The notes under the pieces are model-generated. The model was not told the origin of the DNA, did not search any database, and saw only the letters and a program-made list of their open reading frames with translations. A program made the translations under genes and the position numbers. A DNA stretch of 64,000 nucleotides, taken from Tricholoma matsutake. Lineage: Eukaryota; Basidiomycota; Agaricomycetes; Agaricales; Tricholomataceae. This document shows positions 11,756 through 24,785 of this stretch, in pieces. How positions within the stretch are numbered: position 1 is the first letter of the stretch; each line of letters starts with the position of its first letter. The stretch is taken from NCBI GenBank assembly GCA_026075535.2, contig AP026550.1:5828001-5892000 (forward strand), written 5' to 3'.

Positions 11756-12405
11756 GCGGAATTTGTACTTAGACAGAACTTAGTCTAATATATGGAGACG
11801 TTTGAGATCGAGCTTCGATACACTGGCAGATGAAAAAGATTTTTTGTGTCATGAGGAATGCTTAAATGTTTAGTGCTTGATCGTTTAGTGCTTGATCGTT
11901 TCATTGTTGTGTCGTGTCGTTCCGGTTATTGCGCGATCCCCAACGTGTCTTGCTACTGGTAAGGTTACTCCACAGCTGATAGAGGGCCCCGGGCATGCGA
12001 TTGGCGGATACAATATGTATAGATAACAATTTTATGCAAAGCTCTGTCTGGATGACACGAGGACTTTGTATTAGTAAAAGCCTTCTCGGGAAGCCGCAGT
12101 TCAAAAGTAACGGGAACCCTCGGCCGTGGTATCATTTCTTTTATTCTTCGCGAAGGCAAAAACTTGTGCCTGCAAGGAAGTTGTAAGTTAAGATTTAGTG
12201 GCTGATGGTCATCTGGGTATAGGAACACAAGTCATAATTATGTAAAACAAGGAAGCAAAAAAAGATAGAAGGGCTGTTTGTAAGTATTTGGATCACACGC
12301 TTATTCGGGAGGGACTTGACGAGGCGAGCTTGCAAAGCTTTTCAGCTTCGGGAGTAGTATCACGAAGAGAACGACATAGAACCCGGAGTAGAATCTGTTG
12401 AGTTG
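11756..12405. repeat. 640-bp direct repeat, copy B
   Basis: Second copy of the repeat at 10414-11051. It has its own internal micro-duplication of TTTAGTGCTTGATCG near 11868-11900. It ends 120 bp upstream of the M20 peptidase start codon and so forms part of that gene's upstream region. Confidence 0.9.
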
Positions 12406-12451
12406 CATCATCGGATTTAGACCACGCATGGGATAAGTAAGGATAAGTATC

Positions 12452-12458
12452 TATAAAA
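12452..12458 (+). promoter_or_regulatory. TATA-box candidate for the M20 gene
   Basis: TATAAAA lies 68 nt before the ATG at 12526, followed by a pyrimidine-rich stretch (CCCACCGCGCTCCCCACTC). This is the usual arrangement for a fungal core promoter. Confidence 0.5.
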
Positions 12459-12525
12459 TCTTGTAATCAATACTGATCCCACCGCGCTCCCCACTCAACG
12501 TTTACGCCCAGTCCTTGGTTTTCAA

Positions 12526-14743
12526 ATGTCTTTCGCATTTGACACTCAAGCTACCTGCTTTGGAGGTTTCTTCAGGCGCAAGTCTGTGCCCCGACGACAC
12601 CCCGGAAAGTCTTCCACACGCAGTCGCGAAAAAAACTCCACTGGTACGGCGTGTGACGTAGAGACCTCTTTGGATGACGAGGTGGAGCTCAGCTTTCCTC
12701 CGATTGCATGCTTACAAAGCAAATACGGCTCCCTGAATCTATTCCATAATTTCTCCTACGGCTCACAGTCAGAGCGGTGGCTTAGTTCAAATACCCTTCC
12801 CGCGTACTCCCAGGTGGATATACAAGTTTTGAGTTCCAAGCCTGGATTTATCAAGACCATCGACGAGAAGCTAGACGAGCTTAGTCCCAAACTTCGTGAA
12901 CTCAGTCTGCAAATCCATGGTTTGTTAATTTGTTTTTGAATTCGCTACTTTTTTTGAAAATAATCTTGGCCTCCATAGCTCAACCCGAGATCCTGTGGGA
13001 GGAGAAGTCCGTAAATCAGTTTTGACTTTTACAGTCCAGGCTGACGTGCAATTCTTAGGTTTGCACATGACGTACTCACAAAATTCATGTCGGAGCACGG
13101 GTTCAAAGTCACTGAACATTACCTGGGACTTGACACAGCCTGGCGTGCAGAATTCACTTTTGGAAATGGTGGAAGAGTGCTTGGTGTCAATTCTGAAATG
13201 GACGCTCTCCCAGGCATTGGTCATGCATGTGGTCATAACTTGATCGCTGTCAGCGGCGTTGGAGTCGCTATTGCTGTCAAAGCAGCTTTAATGGCGCACA
13301 AGGTTCCTGGCACAGTAGTCCTTCTCGGGACCCCTGGTATTTCATCTTCAAGCGTGCCATACGGTTTGTATTAGCTAACCGCATTTATGCAGCCGAGGAG
13401 GCCGGAGCTGGAAAGCAGGTACTCCTAGACCGCGGCGGCTACAAAGACATGGATGTTTGCGTTATGTATGGTTGTCATCCTTATTTGTGCAGTTGAAGTT
13501 ACTCACATGGTGCATTGCAGGTGCCATCCAGGGGTAGGTCCACCGCATTTCGCAAGCACGGGAAGCACAAGCGCCATGCAGCCAATTGAAGTCGAATACT
13601 TTGGGCAAACGTATGTGACCTTCATGCAAATTTTGAATGATTTGAACCCTTTCCCACATAGAGCACATGCAGGCGCTGCTCCATGGTACATCATTTATTA
13701 TTAATTCTCCCTAATCAATTATACTCATGCGGAGAACAGGGAAGGAATCAATGCTCTTGACGCGGCGTTTCTCGCGTATTCCAATATTTCTGTTCTTCGA
13801 CAACAGATGAAACCAGATCACCGCGTTCACGGGATAGTGCAAGGAAAGGAATGGGCTCCAAATGGTCTGCTCCTTCATAGCATCAACATCTGTCATTAAC
13901 CACGTTGACTCCTTGCCAGTGATCCCAGACTATGCGAAGCTGCGATACATTGCCAGGGCGAATGTTATCGCTGATTTGCTTGACTTTGTTAAACGTCTTA
14001 GGGCGTGCTTCGAGTATGTTTTGGTAATCTGATCATTTGGTTTGACGAGTGACATCAGCTTTAGAGCAGCAGCTCATGCCACGGGTTGCAAGATTAACCT
14101 TACACTCGGTATTATGTATTATGACTTGCGTCAGAATGCAGTCCTAGGTGAGATGGGTCGGTACATACCCTCAGTAAACGTGCTTAAATTTCTGGTAGCG
14201 AACGAGTTTACTGATATTGTCGGAAGTCATTATGGCTTATCGACGGCTGACGTTCCAGTGACTGCATCCACAGATTTTGTGAGTAGTTCAACTGCTTTAG
14301 GACGAGTCATGTAAATTTGCTGAATTCTCATGAGCATACAGGGTAATGTTTCTTACGGTACATACCTTAGTTCTTCGCTATGGGATTCTGGTAACTCATA
14401 TTAGTATTGGCCCAGAAATGCCTTCTTTCCACCCACTCTACGGTTAGTACATATGGTCCCTAGCCGTCCAGCGCGTTATTGACCTGTCACGTAAGCTATT
14501 CCGACTGAACCTCGCGGTGGCAATCACACCATCGCATTTACGAGAGCTGCTGCCACTCAGGAGGCCCACGACGCCACTATGGTTGTGACGAAGGGTCTTG
14601 CCGCTCTGGGTTTCCGTGTCCTTCATGACGCTGCATTCTTCCAGCAGGTCAGTAATTAAATGTAGTTCTACAGGCTACTTTTTTCTAATGGAAGCAACTT
14701 GCCATTCTAGGTGAGAGGAGCGTTTGATGCATCAAATGCATGA
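12526..14743 (+). CDS. M20 family amidohydrolase (PM20D2/ACY1-like)
   Basis: A zinc-dependent hydrolase of the M20 peptidase / aminoacylase-like family, which cleaves small amide or dipeptide substrates; the exact substrate cannot be read here. After a 130-residue N-terminal extension, conserved blocks follow in order across about ten exons: [28 protein letters not shown], the metal site in [17 protein letters not shown] (13190-13240), [26 protein letters not shown] (13393-13440), AHAGAAPW (13664-13686), and [29 protein letters not shown] spliced over three exons (14270-14540). It ends in [14 protein letters not shown]. The family norm in the metal motif is usually SEYDALPG; here Tyr is Met. 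All splice sites needed for an open frame exist, so I take it as intact. A TATA element precedes it, and the upstream region contains copy B of the 640-bp duplication. Confidence 0.82.
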
Positions 14744-15558
14744 ATCCAGAGTCGTAGTCCATTGGTTCGATGAAACGAAGCCCCAGCACCTGTCACCTTG
14801 GAAACAATCACAACCTTTCAACCCGACATTGATGAACTTTTCATACTATGCAAAAGATTTCATTGAATTCTGCCTTGCTTTCCACGAAGTGGGTCCCAAG
14901 AACTTGAAAACGCTACTACACCTGGTCCTTTGGTAGCCAGATCTCTGTAGTGTAACTCACTGTGTAGTAACATGTATGATGCAATTATCATCAGAGCACC
15001 ACAGATAAAAATGTTAATACAAGTTCAACCACTTGATCCGGCTTGACCAGGCTCAGGCTTAGATCAATGGCGAACCGCGCGGCTCAGGGTCGGCTCAGGC
15101 TTGGACCGGGGCTTTGAGGAGCGAATCCCACGGTACTGTGAAAATTTGGTGAAAATAGGGCAAAAACTCACTGATAAATGACGAGGACAAATACAAAAGT
15201 GAGCATAGGTAAGTCTAGACTTCCAACACTCATCATGATGCATAAGTGCTGCACATGTCACTACACAAAACTCATGTTAATTCTACCTTTTCAGATGATG
15301 ATCGTCATTGTCATCACATTGCGGTGTTTTTAGCACGGCCCCCATCGAGCGCCATTGCTGCCACCACCAAGTCTCTGCTTGGGGGCTCAAGCGCTCAAGC
15401 CGAGCCCTGAAGCCCATCGGGCTTTCACGCGGCTCAGGCCACAGGACCAATTGACAATTGTGGACAGTGTGCTAAAAGCCCGTGAACCAAATACGCCCAA
15501 ACGTTGTCGAACATAACTTTCCGCAACTATTGCCGCGGCCATTAGCTTTGCCGGACAG
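14744..15558. other. Intergenic region upstream of TOR
   Basis: There is no gene here. It contains GGCTCAGGCTTGG-type words at 15045-15115 and partly inverted counterparts GCTCAAGCCGAGCCC at 15385-15440, suggesting a decayed short inverted-repeat element. The last 100 bp are probably the TOR promoter and 5' UTR. Confidence 0.45.
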
Positions 15559-18500
15559 ATGACGTCCACCGTGCAGTTTTCACAGACAGACCAGATATTC
15601 CAAGGCCTCAAGAACAAGAATGCTGAAGCTCGACTGCAATCCGCGCAGGAGTTGCGACGCTATGTGATCCATTCCAATGCCCTGATGTGACGCACGCGAT
15701 CTTACAACTTGTTCAGCTGTCAACGGCCGTAGCAGAGATGTCATCAGACGCTGCAGCGAAACTTTGGGATGACAATATCAATCGGAGGTTGTTCGAGCTC
15801 ACTCATAGTCAAAATCCAGCGGAAGCTTATGGTGGTTTGGTGGCCATCGGTACGAGCTTTGAACATGAGATATGAACATCACTGACTGGAAATAGACCAC
15901 CTGCTGGATATCGAGGGAGAAGAAAACATTGACGCGAAGAGGAATCACTTCCGTTTCTGGAACTACGTCAAACATCTTCTCCCAAATCACGATGTCAACC
16001 TTATGGTCGCAGCGTCCAAAACTCTTGGAAAAATCGCCGAAATTGGAGGTGCTGCGTTTGGGGAGCGGTTTATGGACAAAGAGGTCCCTGCCGCGATAGA
16101 GCTGATGCAACCTGACAAACAGGAGTCCCCTCGGTATGCCGGTGTGCTTATTCTCAAGGAGCTCGCAAGAAACAGCCCAACATATTTTCATTCCCACATT
16201 GCCGTCGTCTTTGACAACATTCTGGTGCCTCTGCGAGATCCACGCGTCATAGTGCGGGAGGGGGCGGCCGAGCTATTGGCAGCATGCTTGGAGATCATCA
16301 CGCAGAGAGAACGCCATCGCACTTCTTATCTGTTTAAGATACTACAGGATGCACAAGCGGGCTTAAAGCAATCTAATCCGGACATCATTCATGGCTCTTT
16401 GCTAACCTACCTCGAATTGTTACTTCATGCTGGCATGGTAAGTGTTAATGTCGATCATCAGGCCTACCATAATATTTGTCCCCAGTTTATGAAAGAGATG
16501 TTCTTGGACACTGCCGACCAAGTACTTCGATTTAAGTCGCATCGTGATCATACTGTCCGCAAGATGGTCATCACGATGATCCCTTCACTTGCCGCATACG
16601 ATACGCAGACGTTCACAGAACACTTTCTGCACAAGGCTATGGGCCACTTGTTGACCCAACTTGACAAGCCAAACGAACGTGACATTGGTCTGTAATTCGC
16701 GATCATGCTTTTAAAGTAACTGATCTCTTGTACAGCGTTTGTCGCGATTGGTCACACTGCCACCGCGGTTGGGAGTGACATGAAGCCCTTCCTAGAATCT
16801 ATCATGTTGAGCATCAAGCAGGGACTTCAAGGACGAGGGTAAGCTGCTGACCACCACAACATTTCGAGACGCTCATTCGATTTCGTTAGGCGAAAGAACG
16901 CTCCGTCCGGAGAACCAATCTTTCAATGTGTCGGAATGCTTGCTGCAGCAGTCGGACCGAATCTCACCAAGCTATTGCACGACCAGTTGGACTTCATGCT
17001 TGCTTGCGGTTTGAGTGAGCCTTTGCGACACGCACTCGTGGCTATTGCTCGATACATCCCCCCATTGCTGAAAACTATCCAAGGTAAAGAACTGTCTTCC
17101 CATTTTCTCACTTTACTCATGTTACTTAGACCGCCTCCTTGACTTGCTCTCCATTATCTTGAGTGGACAACCATATAAGCCTCTTGGCGCCCCCCCTTCC
17201 CTCGGTCGTCCTGATGTGGCCGCGATGACAAGAGACATGAACGTTAGCCAAGTAGCTGTTTCATAAACGCATTACCTGGTGAAGTGGCTTACTGACGAGC
17301 TTCTCTAACAGGCTGCAGGGGATGGTAAGGATCATGCATTGATCACATTAGCGCTGTCGACTCTAGGCTCTTTCGACTTCAGCGGTAAGGCAAATACCCG
17401 AGCCACTTATATATCCCCTCTAAACTACTTCGCAGGGCATGTTCTGAACGAATTCGTGCGCAGTTGCGCCCTTCCTTATCTTGAAGATGACAACCCAGAC
17501 ATCCGTCGTGAGGCGGCTCTCACTTGTTGTCGTTTATTCGTCCGAGATCCTATCTGCTACCAAGCCAGTAGTCATGCCATTGAGATCATCAGTGACGTTC
17601 TGGACAAGCTGTTGACGGTAGGCATTGCTGACCCAGGTGATCATAATTTATCCACGTATGTTGTGGACGACTGACAATCGAAACAAACAGATCCTAGTAT
17701 CCGACACGCAGTTTTATCTTCTCTTCATGAGCGTTTTGATAAACACTTGGCTCAGGCCGAGAACGTTCGCTCGTTGTTTATCGCCCTTAACGATGAAAGT
17801 TTCCAAAACAGAGAAACCGCTGTTGGTTTGATTGGGCGTTTGGCTAAACACAATCCGGCCTATGTGATGCCATCACTTCGAAAGGCTCTGATCCAGTTGC
17901 TGACCGAGTTAGAATATTCTACTGTATTGTGCGTCGTTCACCAATCTTCTACAACCACTAGTCTGACACGATTGTGTAGGCGAAATCGAGAAGAGTGCAC
18001 ACGGCTGCTTACGCTTCTAGTCAGCGCAACACAACGGTTGATTAAACCGTATGCCCTGCCCATGCTGCGAGCACTCCTCCCAAAAGCCAATGACGTCAAT
18101 CCTACCGTTGCTGCAAACGTTCTTATGTGCTTAGGAGAACTCGCCTGTGTTGGGGGAGAAGATGCGATGCCACATGTGCCCGAACTTATGCAGGTGATTT
18201 TATCACGGCTGTCAGATCCTTCGCTCATCAAACGAGATGCTGCGCTGCACACTCTTGGTCAAGTTTGTTCAAGCACAGGATATGTGATTGCACCTCTTGC
18301 CGATTACCCACAGCTCCTGCCACTTCTTGGAAGGATCCTTAGAACAGAGAAGAATCAACCGGTACGGCGGGAGGTTGTAAAGGTTCTAGGCATCCTCGGC
18401 GCGTTAGATCCTTATAGGCGCAAGGTAACCATTGTAATTTAAATAGAGCGCGACGCATATACTTAACTATATAATATTCAGATCAAGCCAGAAGAAGAAG

Positions 18501-21500
18501 CAAACGAAACGGCGATGACCGCAGTGGATGAAGTCCCAACAGTGCAGCCTACATCTTCGGCGGGATCCGACGACTATTTCCAGACTGTCGTCATCACGGC
18601 TCTCCTTGCAATACTGAAGGACCAGTCGCTCAACACCCATCACCCTACTGTTATTGAGGCGATTATGTCTATATTCAAGACGCAAGGCCTTAAATGCGTA
18701 ACTTTCCTTCCACAGGTACGAGCCACATGTCAGAATTGTTGATCCACGACATTGAGTCGAGTATCTAGATTATCCCTGCGTTTGCCACCGTTACTCGCGG
18801 CTCTACAGCTCGGCTCGGCTTCTATCTAGAGCAACTTGCTATCCTTGTCGGCATCGTCAAGCAGCATATCCGGAACTTCATGCCAGATGTTTTCACTCTG
18901 GTGGCAGAACTCTGGGAAAATTCTACGCTTCAGCTTCCGATCGTTGCACTGATAGAAGCACTGGGAAAAGCACTTGATTCTGAATTCAAACCGTTTTTGC
19001 CTACTATATTACCCCTTATACTCAAGGTCTTTGACGGAGAATTAACAGACAAGAGAATGAACACCCAGATCAAGATCTTCGACACTTTCTTGACGTTTGG
19101 AACTAACATTGAAGAATATCTTCACCTAGTGATTCCAATTATAGTAAAATCGTACGAACGGCAAGATAGCATCGGGATTTCGACCACGCCATTACGAAAG
19201 AGGGCAATCCAGACAATAGATGGCCTATCCAGACGCGTCAACTTCTCTGATCATGCTTCTCGCATTATCCACCCTCTGGTCAGGGTTCTGGAGTCATCCA
19301 ACAACGAGTTGCGGATGGCAGTAATGGATACGTTGTGTTCTCTAGTCATCCAGTTGGGATCCGACTTTGCTATCTTCGTTCCAACCATCAACAAGGTGAA
19401 GCGATGGCGAAATGGTAAATTGAAATTGCTAACTTTCTTGCCAGTGTCTTCTCCGAAATCGCATTCCTCATCCGAAATATGAGAATCTGATCTCCAAATT
19501 GCTTAACGGCGAACGTTTACCACAAGAAGCTGGCGTTCTTGATCTTCTGTTCGTGATTTTACGCTCCTTATCATAGTTCCACTGACACACAAGCTGAAAG
19601 TCTAAACGAGAGCGCAAAAGCTCCAGAATTCTCAGCACCGGCAGAGGCCACCAAGATGATTGTGAATCAGCAACATCTCAAGCAAGCATGGGATACTTCG
19701 CAGGTCAGCACCAGGGAGGATTGGGACGAGTGGATGCATCATCTTGGGGTGGAGTTTATGAAGGAGTCTCCGTCCCATGCCCTTCGTGCTTGCATGAGTC
19801 TCGTCGAAATCCATCCTCCCCTCGCCAAAGAACTCTTCAACGCTGCTTTTTTATCATGTTGGAGCGAGCTGTATGACCAATATCAGGTTTGTTTATCACG
19901 TCTGTGCGATGGTACCTAATCAATCTTCTTTGCAGGAGGATTTAATTCGGTCGATCGAGACTGCAATCACGTCAGCGGCTGCGCCCTCCGAGTTAATACA
20001 TCGATTATTGAACCTCGCCGAATTCATGGAGCATGAGGAGAAACCTTTACCAATTGAGCACCGGACTCTTGGAGAGTACGCGATGAAATACATGGCATAC
20101 GCAAAGGCACTCCACTACAAGGAGCTCGAATTTTTCTCTGACTCTTCGGCAGCAGTGGTCGAGTCCCTCATTTCTATCAACACTCGCCTTCAGCAGCATG
20201 ATGCCGCTTGGGGGACACTGCTCACCGCCCGTGAGCAATACGATGTCACTAAGCACGAAGAATGGTATGAACGGCTAGGGCGATGGCAGGAGGCTTTGCA
20301 GACTTATGAACGAAAGGCAGAAACCGATCCGGAAGACAAGGCTGTACAAGTTGGGCGTATGAAATGCTTCCATGCTCTCGGCGAATGGGACCAACTTGCT
20401 GCGCAGGTGGACGAGACGTGGCCAAACGCAAGTCACGAATTCCGGCGAGAAATCGCTCCCATGGCCACAGCGGCTGCCTGGTCTTTAAATGAATGGGATT
20501 CAATGGATGACTACATTGCCACTATGAAGGCAGACTCTCCAGATCGTGCCTTCTATCGAGCCATTCTCTCGGTTCACCAAAATCAGTTCCCTAAAGCACT
20601 GGTTCACATTGCAAAAGCCCGTGACCTCCTAGATCCCGAGTTAAGCACCTTCGTTGGTGAAGGGTACGGGCGCTTGTACAAGTTGGTCCTCTTTTCTACA
20701 GCGCAAATTTTTACTGATGGCGCACTTTCTAGTGTTATGGTTCGGGCCCAAATGCTTTCAGAATTGGAAGAAATAATTTCTTTCAAGCAGCATGCGGATC
20801 AACCTGAACGCCAACAAGCCATGAGGAAAACATGGATGAAACGGTATGCCTGTTTATTTAGTACTTGCATTACCGTAACTCATTTCAATGCACAACAGTT
20901 TGCAAGGCAGCCAACCGGATGTAGAAGTTTGGCAACGCATTCTTCAAGTTCGAACCTTGGTCCTCAACCCCGAGGATGACCCTGTCATGTGGATTAAGTT
21001 TGCCAATTTGTGTCGCAAATCCGACCGCATGCCTTTAGCCGAAAAGACTATCAACTCACTTCTATCACCAGAGCGGGTACGTGGGATAAACTATTCACCC
21101 TTGAGATACCTTTTGATCTTTATTTAGAACCGCTTGCATGAGCCACACACAAAGGCTCCTCCCAACGTGGTCTATGCCCAGTTGAAATATATGTGGGCTA
21201 CTGGTGCCAGGGAAGATAGTCTTAACTTCCTTCGTCAGTTTTCTGCGAACTTGTCCAGGGACCTTCAAGCAGAGGCGGGAGAAGCGTTGTCGCATTCTGG
21301 AGTCCCCAAGCACAAACTATCGGAGCTGTCAAAGCTGCTCGCCCGCTGTTATTTCAAAACGGGCGAATGGCAGATCGAACTCGAGGACAACTGGGGATCG
21401 GTGTGTATATTTGACTCGTTCCATTGTATTATAATCGATTGACATTGCGTTGTAGAGAAATGTGGAGGACATTTTGCATTCGTATTTTCTTGCCACACAC

Positions 21501-24246
21501 TTCGACCCCACCTGGTATAAAGCATGGCATACATGGGCCCTTGCTAATTTCGATGTGATTGGCTATATGGAGACTCAAACTCAGAATCGAACATCAGATG
21601 CGCACAGGAACGGCCTTGCTGCACACGTTGTGCAAGCGGTTGACGGTAAGCAGAATGATTCTCAATCAAAGGTGCCATTCCTTGACTAACCATCTATAGG
21701 CTTCTTCCGCTCAATATCGCTGCGCAATGAAGAAGCGCTGCAAGATACACTTCGTCTACTCACTCTCTGGTTCAAATATGGATCTCATGATGAAGTTAGT
21801 CACGCGATGGGTAATGGATTTACAACCGTCGAAGTTGATACGTGGTTGGAAGTGATCCCTCAGGTATTCGTGAGTTCTTGTCTTTTTACCAATGCTGACC
21901 GTGATTTCAGATTATCGCACGAATTCAAACGCCTCATGCCAATATTCGGCGAAATATCAACAATCTCCTGGCGGATGTTGGAAAACATCATCCTCAAGCA
22001 CTGATATACCCCCTTACTGTAGCTTCCAAGTCCTCAAGTGCTTCACGTCGCAGTGCTGCCCTCACAATAATGGACCGCATGAGGGAGCACAGCTTTACAA
22101 TTGTTGAGCAGGTAAGTATGCTATGGAATAGTTTGTGGCATCATCAGTCGACCTCTTTGATTACAGGCTCAAGTCGTTAGTCGCGAACTCATCCGTGTCG
22201 CAATTCTATGGCACGAACTTTGGCATGAAGGCTTGGAGGAAGCTTCACGACATTTCTACACCGAGAAAAATCCAGATGCGATGATGTTGGCACTGGAGCC
22301 CTTACATGACATGCTCGAGGCTGTAAGGAGTCCGAATATATGGATGCAAAAGCTGACAATACATATATATATCAGGGTCCCACAACTGCTCGTGAAACGT
22401 CATTCGCTCAAGTGTTTGGAAGAGAACTACACGAGGCTCGAGAAGCTTGCCGTCGATGGCGCATGTATGCTGACACAAGGGAATTGGACAAAGCTTGGGA
22501 TATCTACTATGGCGTATGTGGTCCTATTATCTCGGTAATCGCCCTGTTGACTTTCGGTTCTTCAGGTATTTAAGAAAGTGGAGAAGCAGTTGCCTCAACT
22601 GACGACCCTTGATTTGCAATATGTATCCCCAAGCCTCTTAAAAGCCCGAAATCTGGATTTAGCCGTTCCAGGTGACCTTCAGCTCCTCTCCCTCGTACAA
22701 CCTTGCTGACACTCTGGGAAAAGGGTCTTACCAGAGCGGACGACCTATCGTCAAAATCGCGAGCTTTGCAACGAAACTCACGGTAATAGCGTCGAAACAA
22801 CGCCCACGTCGTCTGTCCCTGAAGGGGAGCGATGGACAGGATTATCAATATATTCTGAAAGGTTTGTGATGATGAGAGTTACCTGTGCTGAAACCCATCA
22901 CGTTTTATTGGTCAGGTCATGAAGATCTACGGCAAGACGAAAGAGTCATGCAACTCTTTAGCCTTGTGAACAACCTGCTCTCTGTGGATACAGATAGTTT
23001 CAAGCGCCGTCTACACATCCAACGGTATCCTGTCACACCGTTGGCTCCTAATGCAGGTCTCTTGGGCTGGGTTCGAGACAGCGACACTTTGCACGTCCTC
23101 ATCCGTGACTACCGTGACTCAAGAAAAGTCCTTCTAAACATCGAATATCGCTTAATGCTACAGGTATACGCTGCACAGTTTATTCGAAAATTTAGCTCAA
23201 CCACGGCTCTCACAGATGGCACCAGACTATGAGAATCTAACCTTACTTCAGAAGGTCGAAGTCTTCGAATACGCACTCGAGAACACAACTGGTCAAGATC
23301 TATACCGAGTTCTTTGGCTAAAAAGTGCTAATTCAGAACATTGGTTGGAGCGCCGTGCAACCTACACGCGTTCACTTGCTGTGAATAGTATGGTCGGTCA
23401 TATCCTCGGTCTGGGAGATCGTCACCCTTCGAATTTGCTCCTTGAACGTAGCACTGGAAAGGTAGTACATATAGACTTTGGCGACTGCTTCGAAGTTGCT
23501 ATGCATCGTGAAAAGTTCCCTGAAAAGGTCCCGTTCCGGCTGACGAGGATGTTGATGCATGCGATGGAAGTAAGTTTTAAGGCTTGATATCTTATGGATC
23601 CCCTCATACTGCCTCTAGGTCAGTGGTATCGAAGGCAGTTTCAGGAAGACATGCGAGATTACCATGAAAGTTCTACGGGACAATAAAGAATCGTTGATGG
23701 CAGTTTTGGAGGCTTTTGTGTACGATCCGTTGATCAACTGGAGACTTATGCAAACAGAAGTCGAAGCCCGCCGGGTTGAAGGTTTGGATATTTCTGGATT
23801 AGACGAGTCGACATCCTCACTTGCTCAGATCCAGAGGCAGACCCCGATCGTGCCGCTGAGTTGGCGAAGGTGGCCGCTTATCCCCAGGCTCCAACACGAA
23901 AGTTGAAGGCGGACGAGAGTCATATCTTCAATGGCATGTTTTCTCAACTGTGTAGCCCTGTTGGTTTTAACTTTTTACATTCTTTAGAAGCCGAAGGGCA
24001 ACCAGGCGCCCAGGAAGTTCGCAATGAGCGTGCCCTATTTGTCTATAACCGCGTCCAACATAAACTAACTGGTGAGTTCGTTGAGGCTGGCTCTTACCTG
24101 CGCCACGCTGAGTACAATCTCTAGGTCGCGATTTCAATCCCGATGTCGCGCTCAGTGTTAATGACCAAGTTGGCCGGTTAATTGAACAAGCCACTTCTTT
24201 CGAGAATCTCTGTCAATGCTTTTCAGGTTGGTGTGCATTTTGGTAG
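15559..24246 (+). CDS. TOR1: TOR serine/threonine kinase (PIKK family)
   Basis: The target-of-rapamycin kinase is the catalytic core of TORC1/TORC2, coupling nutrients to growth. About 25 short introns split roughly 2,400 codons, close to yeast Tor2. The start at 15559 ([14 protein letters not shown]) leads into HEAT repeats, for example [14 protein letters not shown] helices at 16000-19500. FAT follows from about 20010 ([26 protein letters not shown]) to 22130. FRB lies at 22190-22620 with [15 protein letters not shown] and VFKK, so the Ser, Trp and Phe that contact rapamycin-FKBP12 are kept. The kinase domain is at 22690-23850: [23 protein letters not shown], catalytic loop GLGDRHPSN (23410-23440) and HIDFGDCFE (23468-23495). 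FATC (24125-24246) ends GWCAFW, where the usual ending is GWCPFW. Neighbours are unrelated: M20 upstream and the convergent Dsc1 gene downstream. The frame looks intact. Confidence 0.96.
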
Positions 24247-24785
24247 CAGGGGTCCAGAGGAAATTCAAATTCTTATGGGATAGTATTATCTGAAGAATAC
24301 ATTTCTACTAGATATACCACAATATTGTATAGCCATCGTATCATTAGGGTCATAGTTACCGTTATGCCTTCTTGCTCTAGATCTGATTCCATGGTTTGCG
24401 TGGAAGGATTTATTTCTACCTTTGATCTACTGTTATGTAATACTAAATAGAATTCGGGAGCTTTTTTATTTACATAACAAATGCAGCATCGAGAATTTTC
24501 GTTCATGCTGAAGGATTCATGGGGAAAAGCCTCTGAATCGCTAGTACCCCGACTGCAATCGCTACAACGGTTCGTTACGCACTGTCTGACTGCTGATTAA
24601 TGATTCTTCGAGCTAACATCACACAGACGACCCTAGCCTTTCGCAACCGCTTCAGTGATTAAAGGAGGGATTGGGTAGTATTATATATAGTGTATGATAC
24701 CCGATTAAATAGTGATACATTACCTTGTTTAAGATACAAATTGGGTGTCCCGATTCGGTGTGATATTGCACAAGATGAGAGTATG
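24247..24785. other. Convergent 3' intergenic region
   Basis: This lies between the TOR stop and the stop of the minus-strand Dsc1/Tul1 gene. It must hold both 3' UTRs. It is AT-rich, and I see no gene or clear repeat in it. Confidence 0.6.

Noticed and set aside
10552..12228. Duplicated 67-aa and 87-aa minus-strand ORFs as real genes
   Set aside because: They are identical only because the 640-bp DNA is duplicated. They overlap other open frames and show no motif or start context.
10414..12405. The 640-bp direct repeats as LTRs of a small retroelement (TRIM)
   Set aside because: The ends are GCGG...GTTG rather than TG...CA, there is no target duplication, and no primer site or purine tract lies inside.
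15040..15440. GGCTCAGGCT / AGCCGAGCC words upstream of TOR as a MITE
   Set aside because: The inverted similarity is patchy, ends cannot be defined and no target duplication was found.
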